Shown here: one piece after another, positions 14,501 to 29,500 of the stretch
Numbering within the stretch: position 1 is the first letter of the stretch
Layout of the letters: each line of letters starts with the position of its first letter
Source of the DNA: Panopea generosa
Lineage: Eukaryota > Mollusca > Bivalvia > Adapedonta > Hiatellidae
DNA length: 64,000 bases
Direction of reading: 5' to 3'
Assembly (NCBI GenBank): GCA_029582155.1
Contig: CM055903.1
Location: 40,779,353-40,843,352, forward strand
Made by a program: the position numbers and the translations under genes
Notes under the pieces: generated by a model
What the model was told of the DNA's origin: nothing
Databases searched by the model: none
Seen by the model: only the letters and a program-made list of their open reading frames with translations

Positions 14501-17500
14501 TGTATATTTTGGTGCAATTATTTTAGCAGACTTTGTTTTATTCCAACTATTGAGAAGTGCTCCAGTCCATGCAATGTAACTCTGGTACAAATACTTGTTT
14601 CATTTTACCTGCAGATAGTGTGATCCGACTTGGTAACCAGTGTTTTCACACAATTTCCTCTATCAAGACTTCATCATCAACTTAGTTTATACTTATATAT
14701 TTTAGTTTGATTGCAAAGAAGTTTAAAGATTATATGAACCACTCTCGTCTCTTTTGTTGGGATCGAACCTGTTACCTCTGGTGTAACAGACCAGCACTCT
14801 ATCAACAACTTTATCACATCAATGCTATCAAGAATAACTTTTATAAGCTATGTAACTTGATTCGTCATCATTTAAAAATATAAAATCATTGAATTTGTAA
14901 TCATCTTATCAGTAAAACACTAGCTATCAATAAAGGTAGAATGTCATTTTTCTTTTTTCATTTTGCACAAATAGCAAAAAAAAATAATTTTAAATTACAT
15001 TGTAAACTATGATTAATAAATAAATAACTGAGCCTTTATCGTAATATGGGTATCTATTAAAACATGCCAAAATAATATACTGAAAGAGATTTCCTAACTT
15101 GGCTTGCACTCCCAGGTTAGACTAATATAGATTTCAAGCTTAAATTAATAGCAATGCATTTTATGATGTTATAAATGAGTAATGTGACCTCAAGTTTGAT
15201 TTCCATTCAATCCATCATATTCCCCACGTTGAGTTTGACTGGTCTAACATAAACAAAGAGTCTGAATGTCAAGGTGAAGGTCATCAAGCAGTGCATGCAT
15301 AATATTTATTTTTAGAATGGGGATTATGTTACAATTTCATACTCTGATCAAAAATTGATGTGTCACATTTGGGCTGATTGGTAATTGCAAATTATTTTGT
15401 ATTTTAGATATAAATGATAATTAGATTCTTTATATTCAGTTTAAATTTAATTATATTTTTTAGACAATAAAGATGATTTTTGTGACACCCTGCACTTAAA
15501 ACTTAAATGTTTCATTCTGATGACACCACCGTGAGTTTTGACAAGTAATCCTTAAAGAATATTTTAAGATAGGCTGAACCGTATTATATTTTGACATATT
15601 ATATTCATTTCTTTACGAACAATATGAAAGCATTTGGAAACATATTAAAATAGGTTTACATATGAATCTTTGAATCACTTCATTTTTGCACTTTCTTTAT
15701 ATAAGAAAATATGATAAAAAAGAATTATACCTTGGTGGGTGGGGTACCAATTTTTTCTTCTTAAACAGGTTAGATGACTGTAAGAGTCTGAGAGCAGTCA
15801 AGACAATCCTGGCAGCCATGGGAGCGTGATGTTTAAGACGCGCCACCTCTGACTGCTCCAGCTTACATAATATCACAAGTTCCAACTCTGCCGCGGACAG
15901 TCCCGTCAAACCTAATGTTTAAATGACAAACAAAGCAATACTGATATGTCATGTTTCACAAAACACTTCCATAGTTTATCTATTATACAAAATTAGAACT
16001 GGTCATAATAAGCTAAAATTCAAAGACACATAGAATTGCGTTTTAAAGTTATATATATATTTTATGAATGGGATTTAAAACCATTTTAGTAAACGCATAA
16101 CAGATTTATACTGTATCCAGGGCTTCGATCAGTTCAGTTAAGCATTTGCTAACATAAGCTTACATATTTTCCTGGACATTGGCTCAACCTCAAATAAGTA
16201 CACAGTACGCAACAATGTTTAACGGTGCTGAATTCAGCCCAGTTCCATTGGTGGAGGAAGACTTTAGAATGAATTTGAGCAGAACCACCATCCAAATGCA
16301 AGCAACTGGCAAACTTTCTTATATAAAAGTTGAGACTGAGCTGGGACACCTAAGTGGTGAGAAGTGATCTTAAGAGATTGTCTTGAGAGATTGACTTGGA
16401 CCATTCGACCAAAGGTGACCTGTTACAGTAATAACCAGATTTAATGCATATAGAGGGTCTTCCGTGGCAGTGAACTATAAAGCACCATCTCAAGATCACT
16501 TGCCTCTCACCACTAAGGTAGTATGTTCAAGTCCTGCTCATTCCAAAAACATTATGTGAGAATGTTTACCAAATACTTGCGGAAGGACGGTTTATTCTGA
16601 AGTCTTCCTCCACCAATAAAACTGGATATGCCATTTATAACCTGAAATGTGTCAAAAATGGTGTCAAAAAACAAACTCAATTGTACTGAGGTAAATAAAT
16701 AAGTTAATATATGATTTAAATGAATTAGAATGAACAAGACAGAGCACTGATGCATTTTCCCACCCTCTAAAAAGTATTCTACAGAAGTAGTGTACCTCCA
16801 CTCTCCAGTTCAGCATTTTCCTGTATCACATCAGATATGGTTCCCACCATCTGGTCAGCAACAACCAGTAATGTCCCCTTGATAAACTCTAGGGTGATTG
16901 GCTTCCTGGCTCCGGAGAATCGCTTTGTGGCAAACCCAGCTATTGTCAGATTACTACCATCACCTGTAAGAGAACAACATCTCACGTGTCAACATAGAAC
17001 AAATATACAGAATGACAAACCTGTCTTAAAGGAACATTGAAGGAATGTAATAAACAGATAGCAAAAATTGTATCTTACAGCAGATTGCAGCTTAGCACAG
17101 TTTGAATTACAATTGTGAAAATATAGCTAAACTATTTTAGATTCTTTTTTGACTTGCTGGTACCCCAAAAGTACATTTAATTCGTAACAGAAGCAAAGAA
17201 CACTATGGGAGCCAAAAAGTTGGATTACTTCATAAACGGAACTGCATTATAAGTGTAAAATGTAAACAAACTGTAACGGCTTCTCGCAAAAACATGACAA
17301 ATAATTGAGTTCCTGTGCTTGACTTTCTAAAAAACTTGAAATTGTGGAAAATAACATCGACTATGATTATAATAACCCTTAAAACAACTGTAAAAAATAT
17401 ACTCTCAATAAAAATATTATAACTTATACGTAAACTTAAAAAATAAAGACTGCATAACAAATTAGAAAAGTTAGATATGTGTGTGGGATAATAATGGAAG

Positions 17501-20500
17501 CAATGAGATGTGAAATATATGTAGTAATATTTTAATATTTTGTTAAGTTCAATATATTTCAACTTTAATAAGTTTTTTTAGTATTCATTAACAATGGTTA
17601 AGTTAATATTTCAAAATATATATATTATAGTTTAATTTATTCATTTTGGTAGTTAGTAAGATTATCTTAGTGAATTATTATTGATAATTATTATTGATAA
17701 TTCACTAGTTAAAAATAGTCAACACCTGATCTCAGTCTATATACTGTTTGCAAATGGTATCACTGTATTAAACAGCAGGTTGTGAATGATATACAGTCAA
17801 ACCTGTGTTAGTGGTTACCTCTATTAAGCAACCAATCATCTTAAATTAAACAGTCACATTTTTTCATTATCATGTTGTTTTTTTTTAATTTTAGTTTTAA
17901 TTAACCTGTATTAAACAGCCACCTGCTTTAAGGTGTCAATTTGTTCTTTCTCTTGAATGGCTGCTTAAGACAGGTTTAACTATATTAACAATATCAAAAT
18001 GACAGAAATATCACTTCTGTCATTGTTGTACCTGAATTCATAATGGTAGACCTCTGCTTTTATTGTGATGTGGGCCTTCTTTAACAATAATTAAATTTAA
18101 TTAATATGAGTACACAAGTTTTAAAAACTTTGCATCAAAATCATAAAACTTGTAAGGCTCTTTTAATGTATGTTTTCATTGTCTGAAATTTTAATTTAAT
18201 TTTAATGTAAAATCAATTATGATTTTGATACATAATTTTTAAATTATGCTAAATATTGTTGAAATATTTACTGACAAAAAGCACGGATAATATCTGTACC
18301 TGATGCTAACTGACCAATGCCATATGATTTGAAAAAAAAACCATTACAGTGAAAGTATATTATATGAATATTAATGATGGTTATTAACCAATCTTCAACT
18401 ATCTCAACCATTCTATTGTCTTCAAAACAATAAATTGGTGAACCAGTCCAGCTTGTCAACATTAATGAACAAGTCACATTGGGAACCAATATATCATAAT
18501 CCTGGGACTTAATTATAATGACTTTGCAGGGAACCAATGTCATATAGTGGAACTATGACTTCATATTCTAGAATTATGACTTTGCAGAAAACTAATGTCA
18601 TGATCTAGAACTATGACTTTGCAGGGAACCAATGTCATATCCCAAAACTATGACTTAGCAGGGAACCAATGTCATATCCCAAAACTATGACTTTGCAGTG
18701 ATAACAATGTATGTTCTAGCTGTAAACTATACTAACTACCGGTAAGGATCAAAGCTATCTAAACCAGATGGGAGAAAAAAAACTGAAAAGGAGTGTAATC
18801 TAAGGGAATGTTGTAAAATCTTGTAAATCAATGTCTGCTTCTTGAATAATCTTCACAGTTAGGGAGATAAAAAAATTTTTTTTCATATTTTATAACTAGT
18901 TTATAAAAGTATATTCCCAGTAAAACAAAAGTGGATTTAAAATTACTGGAGCCCATTTCACTAACATTCATAAGTTAACAAACTTCTTTGTGTAAAACCT
19001 GACACGTTCCTAGGTGTCACATTTAGTTCATACAAAAATCTTTAGATTAAGGAAGGTGAGTGACACAGGCCCCTGATCTTTATCAGGATACAAGGCATGA
19101 TGAGCCCAATTAAACATGGTGCTGATGGCCAACTTTTTTTTTTTTTTGATATCCGGCGCCTCGGGAGATGCAAAACAAATATTTAATACTGGGCATACAC
19201 ATGATATAAAGCTAACAAACAATAAAGGGATAGAAAATAATTCAAGTAAGCATTATATTATCATCTTCTCAGGAAACACCCTAACCTGGAAACAGCTTCT
19301 ACAAGTCACCTGCAATCTAAAAGCTTTGTGAAAAACACAGTGCATTTAAAGAAAACGCAGCTACAAGTACGCGAGTGTGAACACAGTATAACTGAAAACC
19401 AATCAGCACAAAATATATGAAAACCAATCAGAACAAAGTATATGAAAACCAATCTCATACTAGAATAGAACATGTAGAGTATGAACAAACAAAGGAAGTG
19501 TAGGGAACTGATAGTCAAACACCAGTGGAGTAAAACTCTCATTTTATCCAATGCCGCCCTTGCAAACTAAATGAAAAACCAGCTCACACTTGAGGTTCTT
19601 GAGGTCCGTTAAACCACTTTTGTGTGACCGTCTCAGCAATTAATATTTTTAGATTTAAAATTCTGAATTTTGTGCAACTGAGAATAGACAAACAGTTAAA
19701 TGGCTGAGGAGGTTTTAGTGCAAAACTGAAGCCAGTTTATTGATGACGGTAGACGTTGGGCGTAGGATTCTCAACTCTGAATTTTATTTAACAGAAAATG
19801 AAAAAAAAAATAAAAAGCTAATTGCAGCTTTTGATAAAAGATCTTGGATGCATTTTAATGAACCTATATGAATTAAATTGAATACAGGTCTAAACCGCAT
19901 CCTCTGACAAATAACTAGCAAACTTCCTCACTTATTAGAATCTTTTTAATACACATTAATTAAACATTGCTGAGAGGTCTAAGACACTATAGTCTAACAG
20001 CCATTTTTCTTGCATACCGGATAAGGAAATCTGCTTTTTTATCAGGGCTAGACATATCTATCTCACTCTAGTGCCGAGATAAAATTCTCGCACGATGACA
20101 CTATAGCCAGTTATTGAAGTGACGTCACAAAACTAAATGTAGTAAATTATACAAATCGACAAATTAAAAATGATATCGGTTAAATATAATGATGAATTGA
20201 TTAAAATATATTATTCAATATGTGTTTGGTATGCAAGAAAAAGAGTCATTCATGACTTTTTTGGTTCCGATAGAAAATTCCGTCCCTTGCGATAACTGTT
20301 TTCACAGGAACGAGGCTCGCCAAAACAGTTATCCATTGGGACGGAATTTTCTATCCAAAACTCAAACCCATTTAAGATTCTTATAATCTTCCACTGCTGA
20401 ACTTATGGATTCAAGCCCAGCTCAATATAAAAACTTTGTGTGAGAAAGTTTGCCAGTTACTCGAGGGAGGGACGGTAATTCTACTCAGATCAATTCTGAG

Positions 20501-23500
20501 GTCTTCCTCCACCACTTTGGTAACAATACGAACTGTTGGATAGGCATAAAATTCCCTGCTTTTTCAAGGGGTTGAACAGACTTGATTCGGGAGATATCAG
20601 GGACTGGGATAGACTAACTATTACTTAATACTTCATAAGTTTGTGACCTTAAAACATAACATAAACTAATATAGCACCCAAAAACTATGATTAGATTTGC
20701 ACATATTCCAATTATGACAATCCCATCACAAGTGGGGGTGGGGTCGGCATATTAATCATTAATTAATGAAAGTGAAATTAAGCAAAAAGTCAGTGTAGCA
20801 GTGAAAGGGGAGGCAACTGTGATATAACTTTGTGACTGTTTTTTATACTTCTATCAGTGCTGCTGCCGTCGTTACTCTCAGATTTATTATCTCCCTTAGA
20901 TTCTGGTTTATTTGCAGACTGATCTGGCGACACTGGAATAGGATCTATTTCACCTGAAATTCAATGTCAAGGTCACATATCAAATACAAAATGCTTTAAG
21001 CTGTTTCATGCATATGCTGCAACGTAACCGTACCATAGCTGTAAATATTGAATACTGAGACTAACATAGTGTCCTTTCGCACCTAGACCACACCATAACT
21101 GCTATGTTATGGTAAGCTGTAACTATACTCAAATCCAGTTTGCATATTTTATGGACACGGTTGCCGTATTTAAATTCTATACCTGTAAGTGTAAGCCGAT
21201 CACCTACCACAGATATTACCACGTGACTGTACAATATGTAGAAGTTTATTGGATCCAATAACTTTTATATTGTTCAAAATTCAAGATGGTGACCATCAGA
21301 AAAAAAGGAAATAAATTTAGTAAAAATTTCAAGGATAAAAATAAACAACCGACAAAATGTTCTGCATGACGACGACGTTGATAAAATCTGAATTTCTGTC
21401 AATGCAACTTCTGCTCTTCGTCTGCTGTTTTGAACTCACAGTTTATATTTAAAAGGATCTTGATTTTTTCTTTACTCATTTGATAAATTTCTTTCAGATT
21501 GTGGTATAGAATAAAAAGATCATTTTACAGTGTTTACTTCTATGAACATTGACACACAGAACTATGCTTACTCTTTTCCTTGTCCTCATGTTCAAATTAC
21601 ATTTCTATTTAAATGTCACCTGTACTCATAATATATTACAATCATCATCTATTTAAAAGACTATTTGTTTGAATATACGATAATAATATTTACATTATTT
21701 TACTGCCGCTCACGCCAGAGGTTGCGGGTTCGATCCCCAACTCGACCAGATGCCACTCATAAAACAACACTAAGTACTGGATCTACCCAGGAAGCAGACT
21801 CGAGAGCGGTTCATATTAGCTCTGAGCTTTCATCGCAATCAAAGTAAAATAAATTAGTATAAACTAATGTTATTAAATAAATGTTAAACAACTATGTATT
21901 CTATTTAATTTAGTATTCAATTAAAAAAATATATGATGCTACCACTACATTTTGGTGTTTTATTTCAGGCGGCTGAGGACTGAGAGTAAAACATTTGAGA
22001 GGTATCTTAGACATAGCTAAAGTTAAAATAAACATTGTTCAATGATTGACACTGTTTAAATTTCAAATAAACAAAATGTATAAGACAATGAAAACAATAG
22101 AACAACAACAGAGAATTCTTAATTATGTGAAAAAATCATAAACAAACAAAATGTATCAGCAATAAAAAGATTACTAATTACTTTATAATATATACTGTCA
22201 CTTATCAGCAAAACTAATTTATAAATTTGCTGTCAATTTTAACTGCCAGTACTGAAAACACAAGATGGGAAGGTCACATCTCTGCCCACCCCAGGGGTCC
22301 TCCATGGTTGAGTGGTCTAAGGTACCATCTCAAGATCATTTACCTCTCACCACTAAGGTTGTAGGTTTGAGTATCGCTCGCTTCAAATTTTATTTGATCC
22401 AGTTTGCCTGTTACTTATGAAAGGACAGGGATTTTACTCAGATTCATTCTGAGATCTTTCTCTTCCAATATAACTGCTATGTCATATATAGTATAAAATG
22501 TGTTAAAAGTGTCGTTTAACTCTATTTAAAAAAAAAAATAATACCCACACCACTACTTAAGGAATTAAAATAAACAGTGAGGATACTTTCTGATACAGAA
22601 GGTGAGCTAAATGGAGTAATGTTTAACTATTTCCAATACTACAACCCGTGATAATTTTTAACACACCTCAGGCTTCTGCTTTACCAACATTTAACTTGAA
22701 TACATAAAAACTTAACTCAATTTAGACTGATTATTTTATTTATTGTATAATCAATGTAAAAAAAACCATATGCATTTTTTCTGAACCAGACTCCAGTCTA
22801 GCTGCTTTTTTATATATAAGTTTTAAAGTATTTAAGTACATTTTTTAAAGAAGCTGGTTCCTGTTTCACCAACATTAGTTAAAAAATTGAGAAAAGCAGC
22901 CAGGGATCATGATTATAGATGAGTTTCAGCGAAACTGTATATAGTTTCATTGATATTGATTATATAATAGATAAGTAACCAGTTAAAATTAATCTTTTAA
23001 AGTATTTTTAATAGTAAAATGTTGGTGAAATAGAAACCAGTTTATGTTGAAAACATTATTTGTAAGTGCTCAGACAAACTGAAATTCTCTAGACATCTGA
23101 TGAGACATATATATGATCTCAGAAAACTTTCAAATATCAGATACAAAGCAATAACAATGATATAATTACAGTTTGTTTGTTTGAATATCTAGCATCATTT
23201 TTATGCCTTCGAGGCGAAAAGATGATCAGTTAACTTGACTGTTCTTTCCTGGCATCCTGGAATGTTAACCAGTACTTGAACACACCTACCTATGCAACTA
23301 GCGGATAACTTTCCCACTTCAACTAACAGTGAGAGACAAATGACAATGAGATGCAGTGTCATATATCATCAATCACCACAACTCACGAATCCTGGATTGG
23401 TGAGGTGAACAAAGATGAAGCCGTGTGTGATAATGTATATATCTATATGATGCATATTTATTTTAAAGATGTGAAGTACTGCTAGAAATAAAAAATATCT

Positions 23501-26500
23501 ACAATATTCAAAACTGTAACCTTCATCTATGTTATCATTAAAACACATCAGAATTGGAACAGAAACTAGCAATTGCATCAAATAGTATTTCATGGTGCTT
23601 TGCAATGATTTTAAATCAAACTGATGATGGTGATTACTTAAAATATGATTTAGTATTCCATTATATAATGTCACAAGCACGCAACATGTTATCCAGTCTC
23701 AGAACAATCTCTAAATGAGTTATACGAAGATGCTTATAACATCATTATGAAGCTTTAATGGTACAACTCGGCTGACTCAATCGCACAACCTCCCGCATGT
23801 AAGTTAAGCACTCTTCCTCTGCGACAATATACTCAATTTAATACTTAATCCATAGCTGTTTTTCTAAATACATATGTATACTAGAATAAAAGACAGGAAT
23901 ATCCGCATACTAATTATTCTTAGGGTAAATGAGATGGCAGGTAAAACATCTTACTTACATGTCATGATTCTCAAAGAACTTAATATATTGCCATTTCATT
24001 TCTGATGTATTACAATGATAAGTTACATTCACATGTGATATTAAATACTGATGATGTCATACAGATAATAAATAATTGTGGAATCTTAGACCTACAGATC
24101 CATTGTATGCAGCCAACCTGTCTTAAGCAGCAACTCAACATAAATACCAGAAACAATCTCTAAGGGCAGGGAACTACTTTTTTCAGAAAGAGTGCCACTT
24201 CAACCATAAACATGCAAATAAGAAAAGAAGGCCAAAAAAAGAGAAGAAAAATGGCTGCTTAAGACAGGTGACTACTTAATACAGGTGACCACTAAGGTGT
24301 GACTGTATCTATACAATATATATTCCATAACATCATCTACTGTGACAATACAAGGTTACATACTTGCATTGTAAATTCTACCACATAAATTCAAAAGCAA
24401 AAATCTTAACAGAATAAATAAGGAAATTCAATAAAGATAGTCTGGCCTTAATTATCACCAATGTTCTAAGTACATGTACTCAAAGTTTCAATTCTAAATT
24501 CCCATTTAAACAACTTTTAACAATGAAACATGGTCTGTCTAAAATAGATTTGCACGCGAGTTCAAAACTAAAAAATAACAATAATTTCCACACTATTTTA
24601 CACAATATATATAAATATCACATCTTTTTAACACTAAAATATTTTGTTGCAAAAATGTAAAATATTGAAATATTGAGGTTTTGAGTTTGAGTCTGAGTTT
24701 ATGACCCAAAATTTTGATGAATTTAAGATCAACAGTTATAAAACTTTATTTCATGCTCAACTAAAAAAATAATGGAATAATCATAAACGTAATACGTGTA
24801 AATACCTGTAACTTTCTACATCAAATCTGATTTAACTTAAATCTGTCACATTCGAGGCAGCTCAATTCAAATTCAAATTCAATTTTATTCAGGTATATAA
24901 GATCATTATACAACATATATATCATGATGATGATAAAATAACAGTAATAAATCAAGAAAATAAAAAAGTAAAATAATTATAGTACTCATCTAAAAATTAA
25001 AGATCTTATAACCTGGGATAACCCATTAAAGCAACAAACGTGCTTATTTCCAACGGGTCATGCCTTCCTTTAAAATTGTGATTTTTTTTAAAATTTAAAA
25101 AAATATTATATACATGAAATGTTAAGAATGTAGACATTTGATATAAACTTGTTAAAATGTAACAATAAAAAAATAATTGAATTATCTTATACCCTGAATA
25201 ACTGAATAATACATATAAGTGGTTCACAATACAAGAAATATTTTCAACATATACTTAAAAATTAAATATTCAAATTTTCTCTAGCCTGCGAGGAGATACA
25301 TAAATGTTTTTTAACTTCACGTTTAAAAGTTTGCTTATTGGTTAACTTCTTCAAATTGTTAGACAAATTATTACAGTCCGCAATTGCATTGCAATAATAG
25401 GTGCCCGAATCGAAACTCTTAGCATGCGGAACTATAAAATTACTTTCACTAAACCGTGTGCGATTATGCATAGAAGACACCATATGGAAGTTATCATAAA
25501 GATATGTTGTCACGGTGCCATGGAAAATATTAAAAACATGATAAAGTCTTAGTTGTTTTCCTCTATCCTCAACCCCCAATACATTAACTGTTTCTAACAT
25601 AGCGCAGGTTATACTAGACCTTGGTGATAAGTTAAATAAGAATCGTACAACTTTATTTTGAGTGACTTGTAGTTTGTGTTTTAACTTTTTAGTAAGACTT
25701 GTATACCAAGACGAGCAGGAATAATCAAAATGACACTGTACTAAAGCACTTATTAAAGTTCTCTTAGTTTGAAGGTTAAAATAACGACAGTTTCGATATA
25801 AAAAAGCAATCCGCGAATTTACTCTTTTAACAATGGAGTCAACTATCGCCTCACCGTTTAGTAACTTGTCAATAGTCAATCCTAATTATTGTACCTTTTC
25901 CTGAGACGGAATTTCATAACCGTTCCATGTAACCGTAAATGACTGAACTTTTTTAAGTCTTCAACATAGTATATAGCTGGATCAAGTGTTTGTACTGCAA
26001 AATGTGTCTTTATTTTAATTCTAGAAATTGAGTTTGAGTAAGAATTTGACTCGAGCATGAAAAAAGTTTTATAACCTTGGGGCCAGATATCTTCATTTCT
26101 CATTTACTAATTGTTTCCCCAACAGTCTACTGAGAAAGCTTTAACAAATAGATGTAACTATATCCTGCAACAAAAGGGTGCATCAATGTCTATGAGAATA
26201 AGAAGCATGACTGCTATGCCAAGTGCAAGTAATCTATTTGAGATGGTGGATATCAGGTTTGTTCAGCCCTTTTTATTCACTTTTCCTCCTTATTTGCTCC
26301 ATTGTTTCGTATTCCCATTTCCATTTCTTTACTTCTCGAACCATTTCTTAATCGTCTTTTCTAATAGGATATTTTTCCCAGGCCACCATCTCAAATACAG
26401 TTTTACAGAATGGAATTTAGTGAAGATGTACTTGCAGTTAAAATAGAGTTGTTGTTTTTTAAATCCACAGGTTTATAATTTTAGGTACATTAGTACTTAT

Positions 26501-29500
26501 GGTTTAAGTACATGCGTACTGAACACATCTTGCAACTTACCCTCCTCATATTCTTCATCAGTTTCGTAAAGTGTGTCATCTAAAGGTGTGCATATGTGTA
26601 ATTTGTGGTGTATCAAAACTACATACATATATAATTTACCCATATGAGCAATAAAAAAAAATATAAGATGATAAAATGTCACAAATGCCTGTATCAGGAC
26701 CTTGATATTTCAACATTCAAAATGAGCTTTGATTGGAAGCTATTTGATATAAGCTACTTAATATTTTCACTCTTATGGCAACAATAATTTTGCATGGAAT
26801 CTGCTTTTGCTACTATCAATCAAACGCACTGAAGTATCATTATTTAACCCTTTACTCGATAGATATGTGTTATCCCACACCAATCACGGAAGGCCTTTGA
26901 AAACAGTGCAGGAAAAGTTAAGATTGCTTGTAACGAGCAATCTGAACACTTCCTGCACTGTTTTCCACTCTGTCAGTTAATATAAACATAATTCACCCAT
27001 TGCTGATACGTGGTGAATTAATGCTTTCAATTTGGAAGAGTCCAAGAAAATGCTCAGGAGCAAAGGGTTAAGTGCTTAGTATGACCAATTTGAATAATTA
27101 ACATCATTTTTATGATAAACAGATGGTCAGTTAACCTAACTTCTCACCTCTGAGACCAAGCAAGGGTAACCAGTGACGAAGCTGACCCATTTCTGCAACA
27201 AGACACAATGTCTTATATCAATCATCACAGACACTTTGGCTGGGCATGACCTCTGGATTGAAAGTCAGACATGCCACCAGCTGAGCTGAACGTTCAATCT
27301 GGCTTGTGACCAATGTTGTGATGCTGTTTAAAAAAAACAACCTTACCGCTTCTCTCCTTTTCTAACATATGTTATATACAAATACATGTGCATGAATGAT
27401 GGTGCAGCATTATGCATAGCATCACAATCATACACCATAATACTGAAAACATGAGGAAGGCCAGATTTCTTTTTATAAGTTAGTTTATGCGATACCTTGT
27501 CCTTATTTTTCTCAATGAAACCAAAACTGTACACACACTGTCAATGCTAGGACAGTTAAGCATTAAAATGAAAAAAATATCAATAAATTTGCTGGTTTTA
27601 TATTACAAAGTTTTGTCCACAAACCTACAAATAAAAAACATCTGGCCTTCTTATATTGATCGAGTCATATCCAGCAAAACAAAAGCACTTGTCAACAAAT
27701 ACTGTAACAGTTATAAAACTCGTAAATATTCTGATCACAAAAAAATACAAAATCAACATAAAAGTCAAATTATTTCCTTGCATGCAAGCCCTGCTGTCCA
27801 AAACCACACTGTAACATACATACCATCTTTATCAGTTTTGGATGCCTTTGCGCCCGGGCGTTTTGATGACTTGGCATCAGATTTTTTCGAACCTCCAAAT
27901 CCTGGTTTCGATATGGTGCTCATGGTCAGTTGCTTCAGATTGCCTCCCTCTGGGACACTGAAACAGTAATAAACAATGTGTAATACTAATCATCTCTTAG
28001 CAGGTGACTACCGGTAAATAGTTCTGCAATTCAATACATAACTGTTAATAATTTTTACTCCAAAGATTACACATAACATCATATACCATATTCCCTCAAA
28101 TAAATGCTCCCCGCCACCACCAATTTTGATAAAAAAATAAACCACAATAATTATTGTTTGTAAACGTCTTCAAAAATAAATTATCTAAATTTTTTTTCAG
28201 ACCCAAATAAACGTACCCCTTTTATAAAATGCATCACCCCCGGGGGTGTTTATTTAGTGGAAATACTGTACCTAAAAAGGTTTCTACACTTTTTTGAATG
28301 AGAACAAAGGTATGAATAACTGGAAAAATAAATGCATCCAAATAATTTGAAACAGGCTTCATGTATGAAAATATGAGTTGAATAACTGCAATACTTAATG
28401 TGTACAATAGAACAGAACAGTAAACCAACAATTAGCCCCATTTCATTTATAATTTATTACTGAAATAATTGTTCATACTCTTTATAATCGTCTTATATTT
28501 TTATTTTGTATTTTCATAATAACATCATACACCAATAACACAGAGTTTGTGCAAAAACAGTAATAAACAAAGAATCTTACATGAGAGTTCATTTATTATT
28601 GAATTTATTAATTGAGTTGGTAAAATTATATTTTGTGAGAGTCTGCCGAGCATTATATCAATTTTGCCAATGTGTTTAATGAATTTGATAATAAAATGAG
28701 TACAGAAGCAAGATTCTTTTCATCACATAACTCGGGAAAATGGTAAATTTACCAGGTCACCTCTATAAGGAGAGAGAAAAATTTGGTGATTTTAGTTTCT
28801 GCTGGTCATCGTACAACACATCTCAAAATAATCTCATTTCAGCTTGTCAACGTCATTTAGATGTTGAGGCAAGTTGAAAAACAGCTTGTCATTTTATCAG
28901 CGAAAACTGAGTTATACATAAATCAAGAGTAATTTTACACTAGGTTAATATAAAAAAATCGGATGGAATTATTACACTCCTGTAGTGTAAATTATGTGAC
29001 AAAATGATTATTTGTCACTATTCAGTCATCTGCTGTTTACACTTACATCACATCCTCAGTACTGGGCAGTACAGGTATAGTCTTTGCTATACTTGTAAAC
29101 AGATGTGCCTGGACCAGGGACAGGTGGCAGGTCATGTGAGGTCCGTACAGGGTACCCAGATTGGAGGAAAGCCGCTTGTCTAGCACGTTCTCCAGCACCT
29201 ATAATGGCCACCACAAAATCATGATGTTATTGTTATAATCTATGATAACTTAAAATATTGGTAAGATAAGAGGAGGTAATTAATCAAAACAATAATTTGA
29301 TGTAATATCAATATCAATATAATATAATATATCTACACGTCCCTCTATCCAAGTCATTTTGGATTCCCTTTGAATTTTCTGAAGATATGCTCCACACAAG
29401 TAAAAATAACAACAAAAATGAGTAGAAAAGGGGAGATAATTATGTCATTATTCAAGACAGTTATGGTCCTTTACTCTGCATATCCACCTATTACAATCTA

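Larger units (their letters stand above)
20954..24860. other. Intron sequence, E33-E32, left part
   Basis: Contains SINEs of families B, C and D and one family E element, listed separately. No exon candidate with matching phase was seen. Confidence 0.55.

Noticed and set aside
17230-17562. 110-codon minus-strand open frame, very hydrophobic
   Set aside because: AT-rich sequence gives Phe/Ile/Tyr-rich translations by chance; no domain, and its frame does not fit between E33 and E34.
26111-26446. 111-codon plus-strand open frame beside the LINE
   Set aside because: No similarity to any reverse-transcriptase or host protein part that I recognise; probably chance.
27487-27969. 160-codon plus-strand open frame
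   Set aside because: Its 3' part is antisense to E31 and the rest is AT-rich with no recognisable domain or splice context.
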